Positions 46,851 through 62,113 of a stretch of 64,000 nucleotides of DNA are shown piece by piece. Every line of letters begins with the position of its first letter. Position 1 is the stretch's first letter. The notes beneath the pieces were generated by a model, which did no database searches, was not told the origin of the DNA, and was given only the letters and a program-made list of their open reading frames with translations. The DNA is from Plectrocnemia conspersa (lineage: Eukaryota > Arthropoda > Insecta > Trichoptera > Polycentropodidae), in NCBI GenBank assembly GCA_009617715.1, contig VTFK01000096.1, forward strand, positions 804,981 through 868,980, read 5' to 3'. The position numbers and the translations under genes were made by a program.

Positions 46851-49377
46851 TAACAAATCAGAAGAAAAGTGTTTTGAATAAAAGTTATGAATTATGACAA
46901 CGTTCTAGTTTATATAGTTTTAAGAAAGGGGAGGAGATCAACGTCCCTACTATTTTTTCCATAACAATAATATTTGTTTTTGTCTATATTAACAGACTTT
47001 CTGGCTCATTGGAGCAGGCGGATTTTGTCCTGAATATTTTTTCTGCCAACAGTGGTCACAATCTAGAATGATTGACATTTTTTTGGGTTCGGTTTAACAG
47101 TTTTAGCACCTTTGTTTGATATTTAATCCTGCATTATTAATCCTGTCAATAGTATCTATATTAATTTGAAAGACACAGATCCATTGATTTAATGATTTTT
47201 ATTTCAACACAACGATTGTGGATGGTCCTGACCTGACAATGTCTTATAAATATTTCTTGCAATAAACATATAATTTTACAGTAAAACAAATTTTTATTTA
47301 CATAAAAAAAAAACTTATTTTTACAATTGTCATAAATGAAATCGTCTATTCCTGCTTCATGCTATTACTCTTAGATTTATGTACAGTCTCTACCTCAAAT
47401 AATGGATGTAAATTGGAATTCATATAACTTGCTATAATATTTTGACCGCAAAACGTTCTTTTCACTTAATTGGTCATGTAGTTTATTTATTATATGCATT
47501 TTTATTTATTTCATAAGCCAGAGGCGACCTGATTTACATAGATATACTGCTAAGTCAGCAATCGAGATGATACTTGATAATTTTTATTAATGATTAATCT
47601 TGACAGTTTCTTAGGAATCATGAAACACATTTATCAAGATAGAATTATTCACTATTTAGTTTGTACATATATGTAACATTGTACAATATATAGATTCTTA
47701 ATAAATCTCTTTTTGAAACGCTATTTGCTCAAACCGAATGTAACTGAATCTGATACCTTGTGTATTGACTTAATGTTCATGGAAACTGTTATATTTGAAA
47801 TAGGCACTTTTACCCTACTCTTATATATGGCATGCGACGAAAATGTCATGAGAGCTTTATTAAATATGGAAAGCTGTTATTAGTTCTAATACTAATGATA
47901 ATATTTTAACCTAATGGACAAGCAATGCGCTTCATTTTGCTGATGAGAAAACTTTAGATGGCTTTTTATAATGGTGTCATAAAGGAAAGTCATTCTGTTA
48001 TTCGGACAGTGTTATTTATTCAGGAGTTTTTATTTGATTCAGTAAGCAATCAAATAATTTATGTATTTAAATGCAAAACTACAACAATGTACTTGTAAAC
48101 CTTTGTACATGTATAAAATCAATGTTCAAGTAATAATTTGGTCCACCCCTTTTATGAGTCCGAAATTCTGTAAATATTGACTGTGATATAACTTTTAAGA
48201 AATAATGTTTGTTTGATGATATTTGTTATTCATTGATTATATAAAGGCGCGTGCTGGTGTGCTACCATAAATAATTACTTAAAATACAAACATTTATTAT
48301 TATTAATTAGGCATAAATCAACATTAGAGCAATTTCAAAAATTAAAAAAAGTACATCTTAAATACATAAATTTAATTTAATGTAAATAATAAAATTGATA
48401 AAAAAACAGATACTTAAGTAAACGGATGATTTTTAATAAAGAGCCAGATATATAATTAAAAGTGCCTTATAATTATGTTATACAAGATGGTTCCGGAATA
48501 TATTTATCGTTTAAATATATAATATTTTTTAGTTTGCTTATTTTTATTTATTAAACTATAGAATGTTTGATGACACTTTATTACATAATTATTAAACAAT
48601 TATATTTTTATCAGGGCAATATATTATCTTCTTGATAAATTGTCAAGAGTAAATGTTTGCAACTCTCGTTGTAACAATGAAAATATAATATGTAAAATAA
48701 ATTCATTTTAATAAACTAACAAGTAATTTATAGACCAACCTGTATGTATTATCTTAAAATCGTAATATTTCACTAATAAAAATATATATAATTTTAAAAC
48801 GGACTTTATAAATAATTTATTATCTTCAAAATAGATTGTAGCTAACTGATAAAGCTCTGGTTTAATTTCCGGAAGATGGATTAAACACTTTAATTTAATC
48901 CTGAATGATACATATATAATGATCCAATATAACTGTTTTTGTATTCATAATTTTTTATATATCAGAGAGTATTAAAAAAAATATATAAAATCAGATAAAT
49001 TTTTTATTATTATGTAATATTGATAAATTTGTTTTGTCAATTTTGTTTAAATTGACACAGTAATCATTTTGGGCGTGTTACTTTTATGGGTGCACAAAGT
49101 ATTTATGAATAACACGCGCTTTGTTTATTCACGAAGCCAGATAAATGAAAATGAGAAATGTTGCAATATATATTGTGTTATATTTTAGGAAACGTTTAGT
49201 TGACACGTGTTACTGGCAACTGAAAACGTGATAAAAAGAACGTGATAAAGAGGAACTTAATCCTTTATAAAATAAAGTTTTATATTATATTTTAATAATA
49301 ACTATTTACATATTTTAGTTTTCAACGCTGTATGTATGATTTATTATTATTTGTTTATTTTATTTTATATATTATAA
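46851..49377. other. Non-coding AT-rich stretch
   Basis: No gene is recognised. The 46980-47160 patch is GC-richer and, on the minus strand, encodes fragments such as LDCDHCWQKKYSGQNPPAP that could be transposon-derived; no family is assigned. Confidence 0.4.
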
Positions 49378-49470
49378 ATCTGATCATCATGACTAGCCAG
49401 GTTTCCCCAATGCGTTATAATGGCTATTGAACAAACAATAATAAATATTAAAAAAACAGTTATAATGCCC
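49378..49470. repeat. Dispersed repeat, partner of 57804-57890
   Basis: Shares TCTGA...ATGA/GTGA, CAGGTTTCC(C/A)CAATGCGT, AATGG and an AAAT ATTAAAAAA stretch with the second copy. It is adjacent to the hAT relic on the side of its 3' end and may be part of it. Confidence 0.5.
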
Positions 49471-49576
49471 AGCTAAAATAGAGCAATTAATGTTTTTCCA
49501 CACAAATATGTTAAAATTATAGAATGCTTGGTTTTTATTTGCTACTTTATATACAATTCCAATTATTTTGTTGTTA

Positions 49577-50990
49577 TTACTTTTTCGCGAGTTTTAAAAG
49601 TATTGTTTTAAATCTTCCTTTTGTAGATTTCAGAAATAATTTGTCGATTTTTTTTTCGAAGTAAGCAAAATTGTACTTTCTTATCTTTCGCATAATATAT
49701 GATTGTTGACCCATTCTTTGGGAATTTTCATTCCCATCATCGTTTAGTTCTAAAAGTTGCAACATCTCTGCAGGGTGTGCAGCCAAGTTTCATTTTTTGT
49801 GTGTTCAACCATTCATTTTTTGTTATAATGACCAGCAATCCAACCATTTTGAGTTCAATTTCAAACAAATTCAGAATCATAAATTTTCACCAATATTACT
49901 ATCGTTTCTGTTATTGTTTTGAATTTTTTTTAGTCGGGTCAGCGGTTGATAAAGTAACCGGAATGTTCCTTTATTTTTGTACTTACATTTTCAGGTTTTA
50001 AGGTTAAACTTTTCATTAATTTGAAAATGACGTCATACAACGGACTGGCAGTGAAATCGTACTCATTTTATTCAGTAAAATTGCTTTTGAAACAGTAATA
50101 ATGTAAAATTCCGGAAGTTTTCCACCGCGTTGAAAAAGCTCTGGATTGAGGATTTTTTTTTCATTGCTTAAAATTGCTATCTATGTTTTCTGCAAATGGA
50201 TCTAATATTACCATGCCTGGGATCAGAAATACGGCCCAAAAGTCCTGTTGAACAATGGTTAATCCATGCAGGATTCATATATTTAGCAAAATTTTAAAAT
50301 ATTCCTATACCAACCGCGTTTGCCACTTGAATATTTTCTTTTGCAAAGCAGTTATTTTACCTCGTAGTGTGAGTCCTTAAATTACTCTTGCAAAGATATA
50401 TTTAGTTCTGAAAAATTAGTTAGAAAAAATATCTGCTAGGTATGCAAGTTTGGCTACCCACTTATCGTCAGATAAAAGTACTTGAAATTTCTGATTATTT
50501 TGTTGTTGGAAAAATAATTTGCCATTTTCGCGTTGGACGAACAGTTGGGTAGACCTTTTCACCTTAGCGTGAAGTAGGTGAGTAAATTTGGAACCAATTT
50601 CTTCACAAAGTCTTTCTAACAATCGAAAATTGAGCTCCTCAAATATTATAATGATAAATATTAAGTACTTCCAAAATCTCGGAGCTAGTTGTTCTACTTG
50701 GCAAGTTAGGTGAACATAATAGCTTTTCCTGTATTCTCTTTCGCATTCAATCCTCACAAAACAAAGTAGAAGTGTATTTTTACTAACGTCTGTTGATATG
50801 TCAAGTTGAATAGAATAAAATTGCGAGTTCTTCACAATTTTTATAACTTGATTTATTTTTTATTGTTCACCATCTGAAGTACTATATTCAACAGTTATTT
50901 TTGTTAAAGCAAATACTTGTTTTTGCATATTTTCACTCAATCTTTGAAAATACTCTGACTGGGTGACTTTCGTACATCTTCAAAAGTTAG
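49577..50990 (-). pseudogene. hAT transposase relic of the ZBED5/GTF2IRD2-like type
   Basis: The longest intact minus frame (50416-50835) contains FYSIQLDISTDVS..TLLLCFVRI, LCEEIGSKFTHLLHAKVKRS and LLSDDKWVAKLAYLADIF. These match in order the 'LDESTDV....LLVFVR', 'LCEEMGS....LLLHTEVRW' and 'L.D..W...LAYLADIF' blocks of ZBED5-like hAT transposases. Upstream (to about 50990) RLSENMQKQV continues the similarity in another frame. Downstream, NISLQE and ITALQKKIFKW appear after frame changes. Many stops make it dead. Terminal repeats were not located beside it. Confidence 0.72.
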
Positions 50991-51146
50991 AAAGCGATGA
51001 AGTTTTAAGTGACAAATTTAAAATTATTTAAAGGGGAGCAAAGAGATTAATCGGATAGCCCTTCAATATAAAATCAGGAATGAAGTCCGGTACTAACAAT
51101 GCGATTTGAGCTGTTCAAAACCGTACTTCATGTCTAAAATGTCAAT

Positions 51147-51346
51147 TTACTTTATGGCCAAATTGGACAACCAGCTAGATCGTGAAGTCAGATTGTCTAC
51201 ATTGCGATCGGGAGCTGAGCATGGTTCGTCATAGACGGAATAAAAATACTCTGCAAAAGCATCAGTGATATCTTTATATCCATCGGTTTTTCCATTGCGA
51301 TGGGTCATTGTCGGCGCTGATTGTGCGTACTCCAAAAGCTTCCGGG
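51147..51346 (-). pseudogene. LINE ORF2 fragment (linker between endonuclease and RT)
   Basis: The minus frame has EYAQSAPTMTHRNGKTDGYK followed by DITDAFAEYFYSVYDEP, the segment that precedes the RT in Jockey/CR1-like ORF2 proteins (usual form '..G....D...KAEAFA.YFSSVF'). It is a short isolated scrap, different from the family at 41627-46063. Confidence 0.6.
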
Positions 51347-54300
51347 ATCACAGATAAGATAATTTTCACATTCTATAAAGTAATGATGTGTATTAATATA
51401 AAGACTTCGCAAAGCGGTGTATATCAGCTGTCTGTAACGAGTTTTAGACGTGTCTAATAGTAACCCGGAAATAGTATAGAAAATCGATAAATGCGACGGT
51501 GAAGTAACGAGACATATTTAACTTAAATTTCGTACAATCTGTTTAAATGTGAACTTATACAAATATTGTTATCTGTATGACCAATGCGCAATCCCATTTA
51601 GAATTGGAAATGTTCCTTAATGTCGTCGATTCACTAAAGTGCATTGTTCTTGTCACTTATGGGTTACAAAAAAGCTTTTAACATGTACGTAAATTACGCT
51701 GCTTTGATACAAATTTGTATTCAAGCAGATGTCTTTCTTTTGAGTACCATGATACAATGCTACAGTGTTTCTTTGTAAAATAATATCCGTTTGTCACTCG
51801 CATCTTACTAAATTTATGTTTGAGAAACTGAATATTCTAGACTGTTTACTTCCTTTCATTGATTCATAACAATGCAGTTTTAGGTAAAAAAAGGATAATA
51901 ATATTCATTAGACTTATTGTTGAGAGATAATAGAGGAGATATATTTATTTTAATTTTTCGTGTATTTGCTCAAGTTGAAAAATCTCGTACGACTCAGAGG
52001 CGTCAAATAAAAAATATTTTTTTTTAAACTCAGTTTTATTTAAAAAATTATATTTATGAACTAATATACATACATATTGTATATTTCGCTATGATTCAGT
52101 AAACGATGAAGTCTTAATTGAAAGATTGAAAATATTTCGAAGCGGAGCTGTGCAATATACATATAGTATATTAAATATTAATTAAAAAATCAAATTGCTA
52201 GACGAAGGTTTCATGAAAATAAAATTTCAATTATAAATATAAACTCTCAGAGAGAATAAAACATATAAAAAAAAACATATAAAAAATGTAGCTCAATGCT
52301 AATTTTAGATTAATAATCAATTTATAAGCACTGTTCTCAATTTATTACAAATAATTCATCATTAGCAAATTAATATTAGGAAAAATATATTTATGAAAAA
52401 ATAAAATATTTTTTGATTTAAAAAAAAAATAATATATTGTGATTGAAATTTATTTTTAAGGATATTTTTATTCTTATTTTTTTGTATCTACTAATCTTTT
52501 GTAAATGTTTATCGCACTTTTTACAAATTAAAAATCTTATATACATGATTGAAATTAAAAATTAAAAATATACTGTGTTTTTTAAAAATATTTTTTACAA
52601 TATCGTTTTATTTAATTTATTATGCATATATAATGTGGTTGCATAATATCAGAAGTAGGATATTAATGCAAAAAATCAATTCATTGCCTGTTAATAATTA
52701 TTCAATTAATAAATAATTATTGGTAAATAATAATTATCTTAATTAACAATAATTACTTTCATAATCGTTATAAAAAATTGGAACATATGCATATTATTTT
52801 TTACTGTGTATGCACATGATGAATTTTCGTATTTATTTATTTTGAGAGGCAGGGACGTCATTTGACTATACAATTTTTTATTATTAAACATTTGTGGCAT
52901 TTGTTAAAATACGAGATAATGAGACACTTCTCAAATTCACTGCGTCTCATTAAATTATGTAAACTTAAAACGCTGAAAACACAAACATTTTGTATCATAG
53001 ATAGCATAAATCTAATGTTCAATTAAAACATATTTGATTTTACTGAAAAAAAAAATCATCCGCGGTGCATTTAAAAAAAATGTAACAACACAGTACATAA
53101 TCAGTAAAAAACATGGATGATCTTTAAGATGATGAAGGTTATAATTTTATATAATAATTTACAAATTGTTTAAGTTTTGCTCCACCCTAGAAAAAGCTGA
53201 AATGACAGCATTTTCCATATTAGGCCCTCACTGATTAGTAATTCGCACAAAAGTTTTATATGAATATTTTATAAAATTTAAAATGTTTAACGATTCTGCA
53301 AGTAATTAATGATTAATTAAAATAATTAGTAATTAATTAAATAATATTTTACAGGCTATAAATTATTTTTTTGCACTAATTGGTTAAATAAATAAGTATC
53401 GGTAAAAACAGAGAAAAAATTACGAATGTATTCGAATTATTCATCCATTTTTTCACGCATCATATTCCATGACTCATGTCATTTATAATTATAACGCTTT
53501 TCAACAAAATAAGTCGTTATTCTTTTTTTTCATGTAACGATCTCGTTTAGTATATTTTTATTTTTTATTTCACAGGCTTTATTGTAGGATAATGGCGAAT
53601 CCATGCTAAAAGCAATAAGTAGTATACATGCAAGGAGAAAGAGACTCTGGTTTAGTTGCGTGTTTCTGTTTTTATTTGCCGATATTTCATATTCGCGTTT
53701 TTACTTTATTTTGAGTAAACATTTATTAATGCTTGAAACAAAAATTAGGGGAAGGGCAAAAAATTAATATAATTTCACTGGATTCGCAAATACTAAATCA
53801 GACGAAATTAATGATCAAAATGATTGTTTCCGTTACGCGTCCGAAATAAGTTAAAACGGTTCAGTGGATATAGTAGTTAAAATAAGTTTAGACCGAAAAC
53901 TTGAAGAAAACGAATGATAACTGTATAGGAATACTGGGTTTTTATTTAAAGTATATGTTTGATAATGTATAATTATTGTTTGTAGAAAGTAATTAAAATA
54001 TATTAAATATAGGTTTTACCTAAATACGTACAACCATTTACGTAAAGCCTATTTTTATATTCCGAAACCTTAGCAAAATATTTCACATTCGAGATATGTA
54101 TACATGTAAAAATAGGCTTTCCATTTATGTATTTTTATTCTTATGTGTAAATCCCTTATCATTTTTCTATTAATATTTCATTCAATTATAAGGAAAAAAC
54201 ATTATTTCGGTGAGGCTGTATATGGTAAAAAATACACAAAAATAAAAAGAGGTGCAATTTACTAGCTTAATTCAAATATCACTAAGCAGAGCTAACCTAT

Positions 54301-55239
54301 TTTACTTTGCATCTAATTTACACCAAATATAAAAAAAGTCAATGTTTCTAAATTGCCAAATATTTTTTAGTTTTATGATTCGCTCGTGTAGGTTATAAGG
54401 TTAAAGTTCCCCTCTTACCTTTGATTATTCATACTATTGAACGTTTTATGTGTTAATTATAATAAGTAATTAGTTTGCATTCGTGTACATCTAAATTGTA
54501 TTCAATTTAACATGAGTGTTTTTATGTCTATGATAAAATTAACGAGTTCAAGATCGGTTACGTTTACGTGCTTGCAAATTGTTCATTATCTCTTTTACCA
54601 GAGATTCTTTTGATGTCGTAAATGATTCTTCGAAGATTTTATTTTTCTCGCTTCTCTCTTTCCGAATATTCATCGTAAAAGGGATTATTTTCCAGCCACG
54701 TACATACGTATTTTTTTTCCAGTCCTAAGGAATTTATTCTTGTATATACACACACATGTATGTGTACCTTCAATATACCATAATTTGCTATTAATTGATG
54801 GGAAATAATACTACGCCGTGAATGCGTATGTATTAAAGTAAAATATATATCGATTTGTATAAAATATATATCATTATGCATTTTATGTATGAGAGTTGAA
54901 GTTGAAATTTCATAGTAAAATTAACGTTGAATATTTTATATGTATGCATACATAAAATCAGTACAACGTTATGTACATTTATTAATATGTAGGAAAACGT
55001 TTAATAATTTAATTATTATATACACACTAACATTTTTTGCGTTGGATTACTATAAAAAAATATTTTTCCAAGAAATATTAATAACTTTATTAAGTAGACG
55101 TTTTATTTTTCGATTGGGACTTTGTGAGGCTTATTATATGATTTATTTTCAATATGTACCTAATAGATTATAGTATACAATAATTTATTTACAGATTGCT
55201 TATTTACAAAGCAGCAATTAGAATCTGAATTGCTTTTTT
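51347..55239. other. Non-coding, very AT-rich stretch
   Basis: No gene is recognised. The 52020-53400 part is dominated by A and T runs. AGGGACGTCATTT near 52851 is the inverted match to the end of the intron 2 repeat at 29847. Confidence 0.45.
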
Positions 55240-55988
<749 letters not shown>

Positions 55989-56170
55989 CAGGGCTGTCAA
56001 ACTTGAATCTTTTTTCTGATGATTTAGATTTAACGCTTCGCGTGTTCGATTTACAAGTGTGCTATATCTCAAGACGGTTAATGTAAAAAGAGTCATGGAT
56101 AATGCATAGGCTTTGTGTGAAAGTCGAAGTGATTGGGGGGGAAGTATTGAATTACATAGCTTTATAAACA
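55989..56170 (+). mobile_element. Possible hAT terminal end
   Basis: CAGGGCTGTCAAACTTGAAT at 55989-56008 closely resembles the CAGGGGTGTCAAACTC-type terminal repeat of hAT elements in the ZBED/Charlie group. The following 160 bp are unassigned. The opposite end was not found, so this may be a fragment. It lies 5 kb from the ZBED5-like relic. Confidence 0.45.
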
Positions 56171-57803
56171 TAAGCTTTTTTTGTATATATTTTTAATATA
56201 GTGCGAAAAAATATTGTACATATTTTTTTTATATGGAAGCTAAACAAATTATGAGGAATGTTTCATCTAAACTCAAATTACATATTTTTCACAGTACTAA
56301 TAAAACAAACAGTCTGAAGAATCAGGTTTAAAATTAAGTTTGCTAAGAAAAGTCAAGCGAGGGAATATTATATGAAAGTACGTTTCGTTTGGGCTTGTTT
56401 GTGTATATATTTTATTTAACAAAATGTGCGAGATGTCAGTTATTTGAGGTCTCTCAAGATTGTTAAAATTTGTATCCTTTCTTCTGGAAATTTAAAGCGA
56501 ATGCTTTCTTTGAATGCGCCGATGAAAGAAGTCGCACGAAACAAAAAACAATCTTGTTATGAATGCATGTCTGTATAAAAAAAAAAAAAAAAATTTGCTC
56601 ATCAATTATGTATAAACAGACTAGATGCTAAGGTTGATATATAACATAAATATTATATTTATTATGACTTCAGAGACAGATTTAAAATTTATTTAAACAA
56701 CTTAAAAGACTGGCTGAAGTCATATACATATGTTTAACAATTTAACTTTTTATCTGTTTTTTTAGATATTTATGTATTATTTTGGGTGAGAAACTCAATA
56801 ATACGTGTTTAGGTCTTTGGTCTTTTAAAATAATTAAATTGATATAAATATTGTCTGTTCTTTACCTTGGACACTATAAATATAAAAACAGATTATTTTT
56901 TATGGCTATTTGGATATAAAGTTCTGTTTGATCATTGTAAGATATTTCCATTTTATTTTTATTATTATATTATGCATTCTATACAAATTATCTTTCATAT
57001 TTATTCTATCCCCTATTTTTTCTTTGACCTTTTTTAGAATATTAAATAAACTGACGTATAGCTGTTATTTATATAGCAATAAAAAGTGAAGTTAAATATT
57101 TTAATCGCATTAAAAATTCAATTGAATAACAAAGCAGTCAGTTGTTAAGATAATAAGGAATACTAGCAGTTAAGTTTCTGTTTAATTTATGTATTCATGA
57201 ATTCCATAATGCACAATTCGCTTTGCGGCATATTAACGTTAATTTCATGCAAAGTCTAACCATTCATTGGGGAATTTACCAAATAAGCCAAAAGCATATT
57301 GCAGTCTCACTGTGGACATATGTACTTAATTAAATTTTAACTTGAAAATAATCAAAATATTGCTTGTTTGACTTTGTTAAAGGAAAGCAATTTCATAAAC
57401 GAAACTAATTCGCAAGTCTCAAACTTTAGATCTCTGCTTTTCATATTGTACGTGTTACAATAATAATAAAACTTTGATATTTACTGAAATGTTATGAATA
57501 TTTAGCGTTAATCTAATTTTCTACATAATATTCCGTAAAACTTATTCCGTTCGTCTTGTTTAAATATTTGTTTGTTTGATGCATTCTTTCTTCTTATTCA
57601 TAAAACATTTCCTTATTCGTTGAGTTTGGTGCTTAAACAACAGTGAAGGGTATAAATTTTCTTGGGAATCAGATAAGTGTATTAGTTTCCAATTGCTTTC
57701 TACTCTAGATTTGTTGCTGGAGAACATTTAAATAGAAACATCTCCGCTTGTTATTTATTTATATAATATAAAACAAAATGTTAGAGTACATGACACACTT
57801 AAT
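56171..57803. other. Non-coding AT-rich stretch
   Basis: A pure A run lies at about 56577-56593. No gene is recognised. Confidence 0.45.
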
Positions 57804-57890
57804 AAATCTGACTATTGTGATCTAACAGGTTTCCACAATGCGTCACAATGGTCAAAAAAATATTAAAAAATACATTGAGATAGTGGGAAT
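57804..57890. repeat. Dispersed repeat, partner of 49378-49470
   Basis: Contains CAGGTTTCCACAATGCGTC, then ACAATGGTC and AAATATTAAAAAATA, matching the first copy with small deletions. Class unknown; possibly hAT-derived. Confidence 0.5.
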
Positions 57891-60800
57891 AATCTGATTG
57901 CGAATGGACTCGAGAAAATTACATAGTATTCCACTTTTTAATATTAAAGAGCGGTTGGCAAAAGTATCTAAATAACTGTAGAGGAAAGGATTTAAAATCT
58001 TAACAATTACAAATCATCCTTGTACAGAAGAAAACTTAAATTTCTAATGTTTATTTAAAAGCTGCATCGATTTATGGAGAGTTTGTTGTAGGGTTTTTGT
58101 ATATATTATACTTCCAAAAGTCTGACGATTTTTAATTCTGGGTGTGCTTATATCGCGTTTTGGGTTAATTTATAAGCGTCTTTGTAATTAATAGCTCAAA
58201 TAACTTATTTTGATTTCGCTAATTAGAACAAGGACCTCATTTTTAGTATCAAGAAGATTTAATATCTACTACACTAGAAGTGCCCCCAATTAGATGTTGC
58301 ATATTGTACCACAAAAATAATTCTGTTAATTTATTAAAAAAATACAGTTAGTTGATTTTCAAGACATATATTATAATTTATATTTATTTACATACATACA
58401 TTATTGATAGCAATAAATAATACATTTTTAAAAATTATTCTTAGGCGTATAATATATTGGGCGCATTTTATAGCAGTCCATGAATATTCATCAGTAAATA
58501 TTATTTTTTATGCTTAATAAATATAAAAACCTCATCTATTTAAATTAGTTTTTGTACCATCTGTAAATTATTCATAAGGCACTATACTAGCAAAGCATAT
58601 TATTATTGTATAAAAATCACATCATTGTGAATAATCACAAAATTAATTATTATTTTATCATATACGTAGGAGTGTGCTTATCTTAGAAGTTAGTAATACT
58701 ATACGATGAAATATGTGACATATAATCTCTATTATATAATTCCCCTAGCTAGGAAACCGCAGCGATTATATTATAAGCGTACATAGAAATATTCAGAAAT
58801 GAAAATTAAAATAATTTTCTTTAACATATCTCATAATAGAGATATTCTAAAACGTTTTGTCTATGAAAGCATTTTGCGATCAAAGGTTGCGTAACGAACA
58901 GTGGCAAAAATTGAATAGGCTGTAATCTTGTAAGACTGTGATTCACTGTATATTATATAACATTTTTGCGAGTTTCACAGAATTGTCTGCGACTAGATTT
59001 TGCTTAAAAGAAGCGTAGGGAGAGATGATAATAACGTTAGCTCTGGAAGTCAGTGAATTTTCAAGGGTTATGCGGTGCGTGAAAGAAGTTTATATAATAT
59101 ATATATAATATATTTTAAAATATTTCATTCTTATTTCAGAGAATGCTTTCAGCGCATGGTTTTGATAAATTGGAAAAATTTCTGCGTTATATTACGCTTA
59201 CGTGGTAATTTTTTATGTAAACTTTACCGCAAGCGTTTTTATTATTATTATATATTATTTCATTATTCCTTTTTATATTTTTACGATTATAAATTCTATA
59301 TATATTATAAAAAGCAATATATTAGTATCGTTACTTGAGCTGTACATGGATGGATATTATAAAAAATAAGAAACAGATGACACTTGAACTACATTTATAA
59401 AATTGTAATATATAGACGTAAGTGTCAATTTGTAACACATGTGCCTTAAAGTCTTCAATCATTTTATGATTTATTCATATAATAAAATTTAAGCACGTCT
59501 AGCTGTAAATCCAGTATAAAATCCATTACAAATGGCTGACATGAGAATAAATCAATAATGACATATATTATTTAATCTGGTATACATATATTGAATTAGA
59601 CAAAAATATTTTTTAATTATTTATAACCACTTGTTTAATTGCTTCTGAGATGTTTTCTTATTCTTGTTTCATTATGAGATTAACGTTACTATTACGGATA
59701 CATTGCTATTTTTATCTGTTAAATTATTTGTTTTGTACAATTTGTATTTTTAAGGTTCTATTATAGTAGAAGACTTATTAATGACACATAGTAATACTAA
59801 AAATAGAATTACAGTTACCGAGTAATTTAACAAAAAAGCCTCGTGTACTAAAATATTTAGCAATTGAAATGGAGTAAAAGTTTTTATATAATATATAAAC
59901 CACTTTAGAAAATTTATTTTTATTAACTATATCTCGTGAATAATGCTTTAAATGCTTTAGATTTTTTATTATTATTAGAAAACACTAATTAATATTTTTA
60001 ATAGTGAAAATAATTAATGTTCATAAAATCATTTATACGAGTACGTATATGTAAAGTTTGTGTGGACATCAAAATTATTAATGGCATAATGTTGATGACA
60101 ATAGACCAGCATTAAACTTCTTTGGTGGTTTACCTACTTTTTACGTCTAATTTTTCGATTGCTCTTTGGGTTTTGTTTTTAGTCAACATTTGCGGCACAA
60201 ATCTTGACGATTTTTTAACATGCCCTAATTTTTAGTTAAATCAAAAAACACAGTTTATTAGCATTAGGTTTAAAACTCAACATTTTTATAATAACTAGAG
60301 TTACATGACTATACTTTTACGGGCCAGTTTTAATGAATGTTCTGCTTCTCTTAAATTCATAAATTTACTTTGCCAGTGCAGCATAAGCACAAAAAAGGTT
60401 TTCATAAACCAAACATTCAATAACTGCAAAATGTTTTAATTAATTGATTTTATAAAAATAGCTAAAAACCATTAATTCAAGCTGCTAGCATAAATAAACT
60501 AAGACATTAAGTGCTAAAATTTTTACCATTTATATAGTTGAGCTTCGCATAATTTAATTTTTTTTTTAAGATTTTTATGTATATTTAATTTTATAGTGCT
60601 CTTACGATTTCAGCTCCCATGTAGTTTTATTTACTAAATTTTATAGCAAAATAATCAGTGACTTATTGATGATGCGATTTAAGTTTTTTTTGCGTAAGAA
60701 TCTCGGTTTGTAAGACATTCCTTTCTAATTCCTTTTTTCCCAGGGAATACCAATTTTGGTCACATATAATTACGTATTAACTCATTTTATATGGCATCAT

Positions 60801-61254
60801 TAAGGATTATATACGATCGGAAAAGAGAAATAAATTAATATTTTCTCAATTCCTTGTGCAATCTGGATGACCCGGAATGAAACTGGATTTTGCTTTTTTT
60901 AATATCGCATTAGACCTTCTAGCAGTTTTTACATTCTTTTGGTAACATTTTATGCAGACTGCTAAAACGCAGTTTTTTTTCAAATAAAAGGGTAATTAGT
61001 TATGAAGACTGTTTAAACAGAATTCTCACAAGCTGATTTGATGATATAAATACATATGTTTCGAAAATCTTGAAAAATATTATTAAAAAAATATATTTAC
61101 AAGGTTATAATTTTAGTACGGTTTATCACGTCATATGATATTAACATTTACCGACTATGACAACATAGCCTTGAAAATTACTTAAGCACTTTATGTTTAC
61201 CAAAATTATATTATAAAATAATATATTCAGTACGTTTTTTTTTACTATATAGTA
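57891..61254. other. Non-coding AT-rich stretch
   Basis: No gene or recognised repeat. The 87-codon forward frame near 59075-59338 is rich in F and Y from AT composition and shows no domain. Confidence 0.45.
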
Positions 61255-61600
61255 TTATATATGTATGTATATTCTAGCAGAGAGGGTTACGATGTTTAAA
61301 AAGTCATGGTTCCAAAAACGATAGGGTCTTGCGGTAGAAGTTTGGCAAGTCATATCACGTAGATATTCCATTAGCGACAATGGATTATCTCCTTTCGATT
61401 CCGGGCAGTATCGGGTGACAATCGCGTGGGTTTTTCTCGGTAAAAGTACCAGGTTCAATGAAATACTTTGGCATTGTTGACATCGAGGCGAGCTGGTCAC
61501 ACGACCCAAGCAATAAAATGTTCCTAAATTATGGGGATTTTTGATGTGCGTTTAATGAGGGCGGTATAAAAGGGTCGGTTTTTGAAAATTTACACTACTA
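61255..61600. other. GC-richer island with open minus frame and a plus-strand TATA box
   Basis: The minus frame (84 codons to about 61509) has balanced codon choice and reads, for example, KTHAIVTRYCPESKGDNPLS, but has no ATG at its beginning and no recognised domain. On the + strand GCGGTATAAAAGGG (61561-61574) is a strong TATA box in GC-rich surroundings. It may be a promoter, an exon of an unseen minus-strand gene, or a conserved non-coding element. Confidence 0.35.
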
Positions 61601-62100
61601 AAACTGGAAAGGTCATTCAGAGTATATGTATGTGGGCATATCTGACAAAGACCACACTCGGAAAATTTTTGTTTGACATTCGTTCAGAGTTGTTCGTTGT
61701 TTTAAAATACTTTATTTTTACGGTGAATGACGTGGAATTTAAAAAATATACATTTTTAGAATTTATTAGAAATTTATGTAAGTGTATGTGTGTTTTTCTT
61801 CTTTATCTTTCCTTATTTTTATTAAAACAAAAATAAGAAAATACACAAACACAATTTTTAAAGAAGAGCAAAAATAATAAAAAACAATAATCATTTAATT
61901 ATCTTTTTTAAGCCAATTAAGAATTTTTACGGCAAACATTACATAATGTTACATAAATATTTTACCAATAAATCAGTACAAAATTAACTATATATTTCTA
62001 TACTTATTCAATGATTCCCCAAGCTTTGGGTATATCACCAAGAACATTTTTAATGTGGTAGAGGTGTGTCTTTTATAAACATTTATAAAAAGACACATAT
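61601..62100. other. Non-coding stretch
   Basis: No gene is recognised. An 84-codon forward frame at 61582-61836 shows no domain. Confidence 0.4.
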
Positions 62101-62113
62101 ATAGAAAAAATGT